The notes beneath the pieces were generated by a model. It did no database searches and was not told the origin of the DNA. It saw only the letters and a program-made list of their open reading frames with translations. Of a stretch of 6,851 nt of DNA, positions 6,586 through 6,851 are shown piece by piece. Positions within the stretch are counted from its first letter, which is position 1, and each line of letters starts with the position of its first letter. The translations under genes were made by a program, and so were the position numbers. Location of the stretch: NCBI GenBank assembly GCA_017882555.1, contig JADGPH010000001.1, positions 1-6,851 on the forward strand, written 5' to 3'. The stretch comes from Thermoleophilia bacterium (lineage in GTDB: Bacteria > Actinomycetota > Thermoleophilia > Miltoncostaeales > Miltoncostaeaceae).

Positions 6586-6851
6586 GAAATGGCGGGCGTC
6601 GCGAAGTCTTCGAACACCCCATGAACCCAGTCGTCCAGCGATTCCGGATCCCCATCGTTGACGAACGCCCGATCTGCCGCCCCCAATTTGCGCTCCTCGG
6701 TCCACTGACGATCGGCGCGCTCACCAAAGTCCTGACCGCGGGCGGTCACGCGTCCCCGACGAACCCGCTCGGACGCGCTCACCACCAGCACCGCATCGAA
6801 CTCGCCCGCGAGGTCCGCTTCGAAGAGCAGCGGGACCTCGACGACCAGGAG
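6582..6851 (-). CDS. coaE: Dephospho-CoA kinase, C-terminal part (5' end beyond window)
   Basis: The last 89 residues of CoaE, which phosphorylates the 3'-hydroxyl of dephospho-CoA with ATP in the final step of coenzyme A synthesis, are visible. A full protein is usually about 200 residues, so a little under half is present. The fragment opens with LLVVEVPLLFEADLAGEFDA, matching the conserved PLLFE segment of the CoA-binding/lid region. It continues with VLVVSASERVRRGRVTAR, the beta strand and Arg-rich helix of this P-loop kinase family, and ends with an AADRAFVNDGDPESL block equivalent to the usual AD-x-VI-x-N-x-G near the C-terminus. The ATP-binding P-loop lies outside the window. Its TGA stop overlaps the GTG start of the lytic transglycosylase gene (GTGA, 6585-6582), so the two are probably translationally coupled. 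Confidence 0.9.
   Translation of the reverse strand, partial: LLVVEVPLLFEADLAGEFDAVLVVSASERVRRGRVTARGQDFGERADRQWTEERKLGAADRAFVNDGDPESLDDWVHGVFEDFATPAIS

Noticed and set aside
6586..6705. Upstream extension of the lytic transglycosylase to an ATG at 6705
   Set aside because: The 40 extra residues lie inside coaE in another frame and would bury the membrane anchor; the GTG overlapping the coaE stop is a better start.
1..6851. A novel defence, mobile or biosynthetic system
   Set aside because: Every long stretch is accounted for by a recognised housekeeping-type gene; there are no direct repeats, integrase or transposase genes, tRNA genes, CRISPR units or phage-like genes.

Overview
The window is an ordinary, densely packed, GC-rich (by eye a little over 60% G+C) bacterial chromosome segment. 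Its core is the nucleotide excision repair pair uvrB-uvrA. The organism is most likely an actinobacterium, possibly of the Acidimicrobiia type. This rests on GTG starts, few recognisable Shine-Dalgarno sites, the coaE-to-uvrB-to-uvrA neighbourhood, and a Cys-x2-His half-site in the first UvrA zinc module. The assignment is an inference from style and gene order; no marker gene proves it.

Layout from right to left. At 6851-6582 (minus) is the C-terminal part of coaE, the last enzyme of coenzyme A synthesis, cut by the window edge. Its TGA stop overlaps the GTG start of a small membrane-anchored lytic transglycosylase (6585-5950, minus). A single-domain glyoxalase I/VOC protein (5567-5953, plus) converges on it, and the two stop codons share one CTAG inside a 14-bp perfect palindrome. 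A 63-bp divergent gap (5504-5566) separates the glyoxalase gene from uvrB (5503-3404, minus). uvrA follows closely (3383-438, minus). After 28 bp comes the 5' part of an M20-family metallopeptidase gene (409 to the left edge, minus).

uvrB, uvrA and the M20 gene look like one leftward transcription unit. UvrA (dimeric ABC-type ATPase) finds DNA damage and loads UvrB (DEAD-like helicase), which verifies it; UvrC, not in this window, cuts. The M20 peptidase, the glyoxalase and the coaE-lytic transglycosylase pair are neighbours with no evident mechanistic tie to repair. No stretch of 300 bases lacks a gene. I see no RNA gene, mobile element, CRISPR array or long repeat.

I did not find a previously undescribed system. 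The points worth a second look are small: a strong excess of GATC beside near-absence of CTAG, the palindromic shared stop, a glyoxalase with an intact GloA metal site in a lineage expected to lack glutathione, an unusual sequence after the UvrB DESH box, and an unresolved uvrA start.
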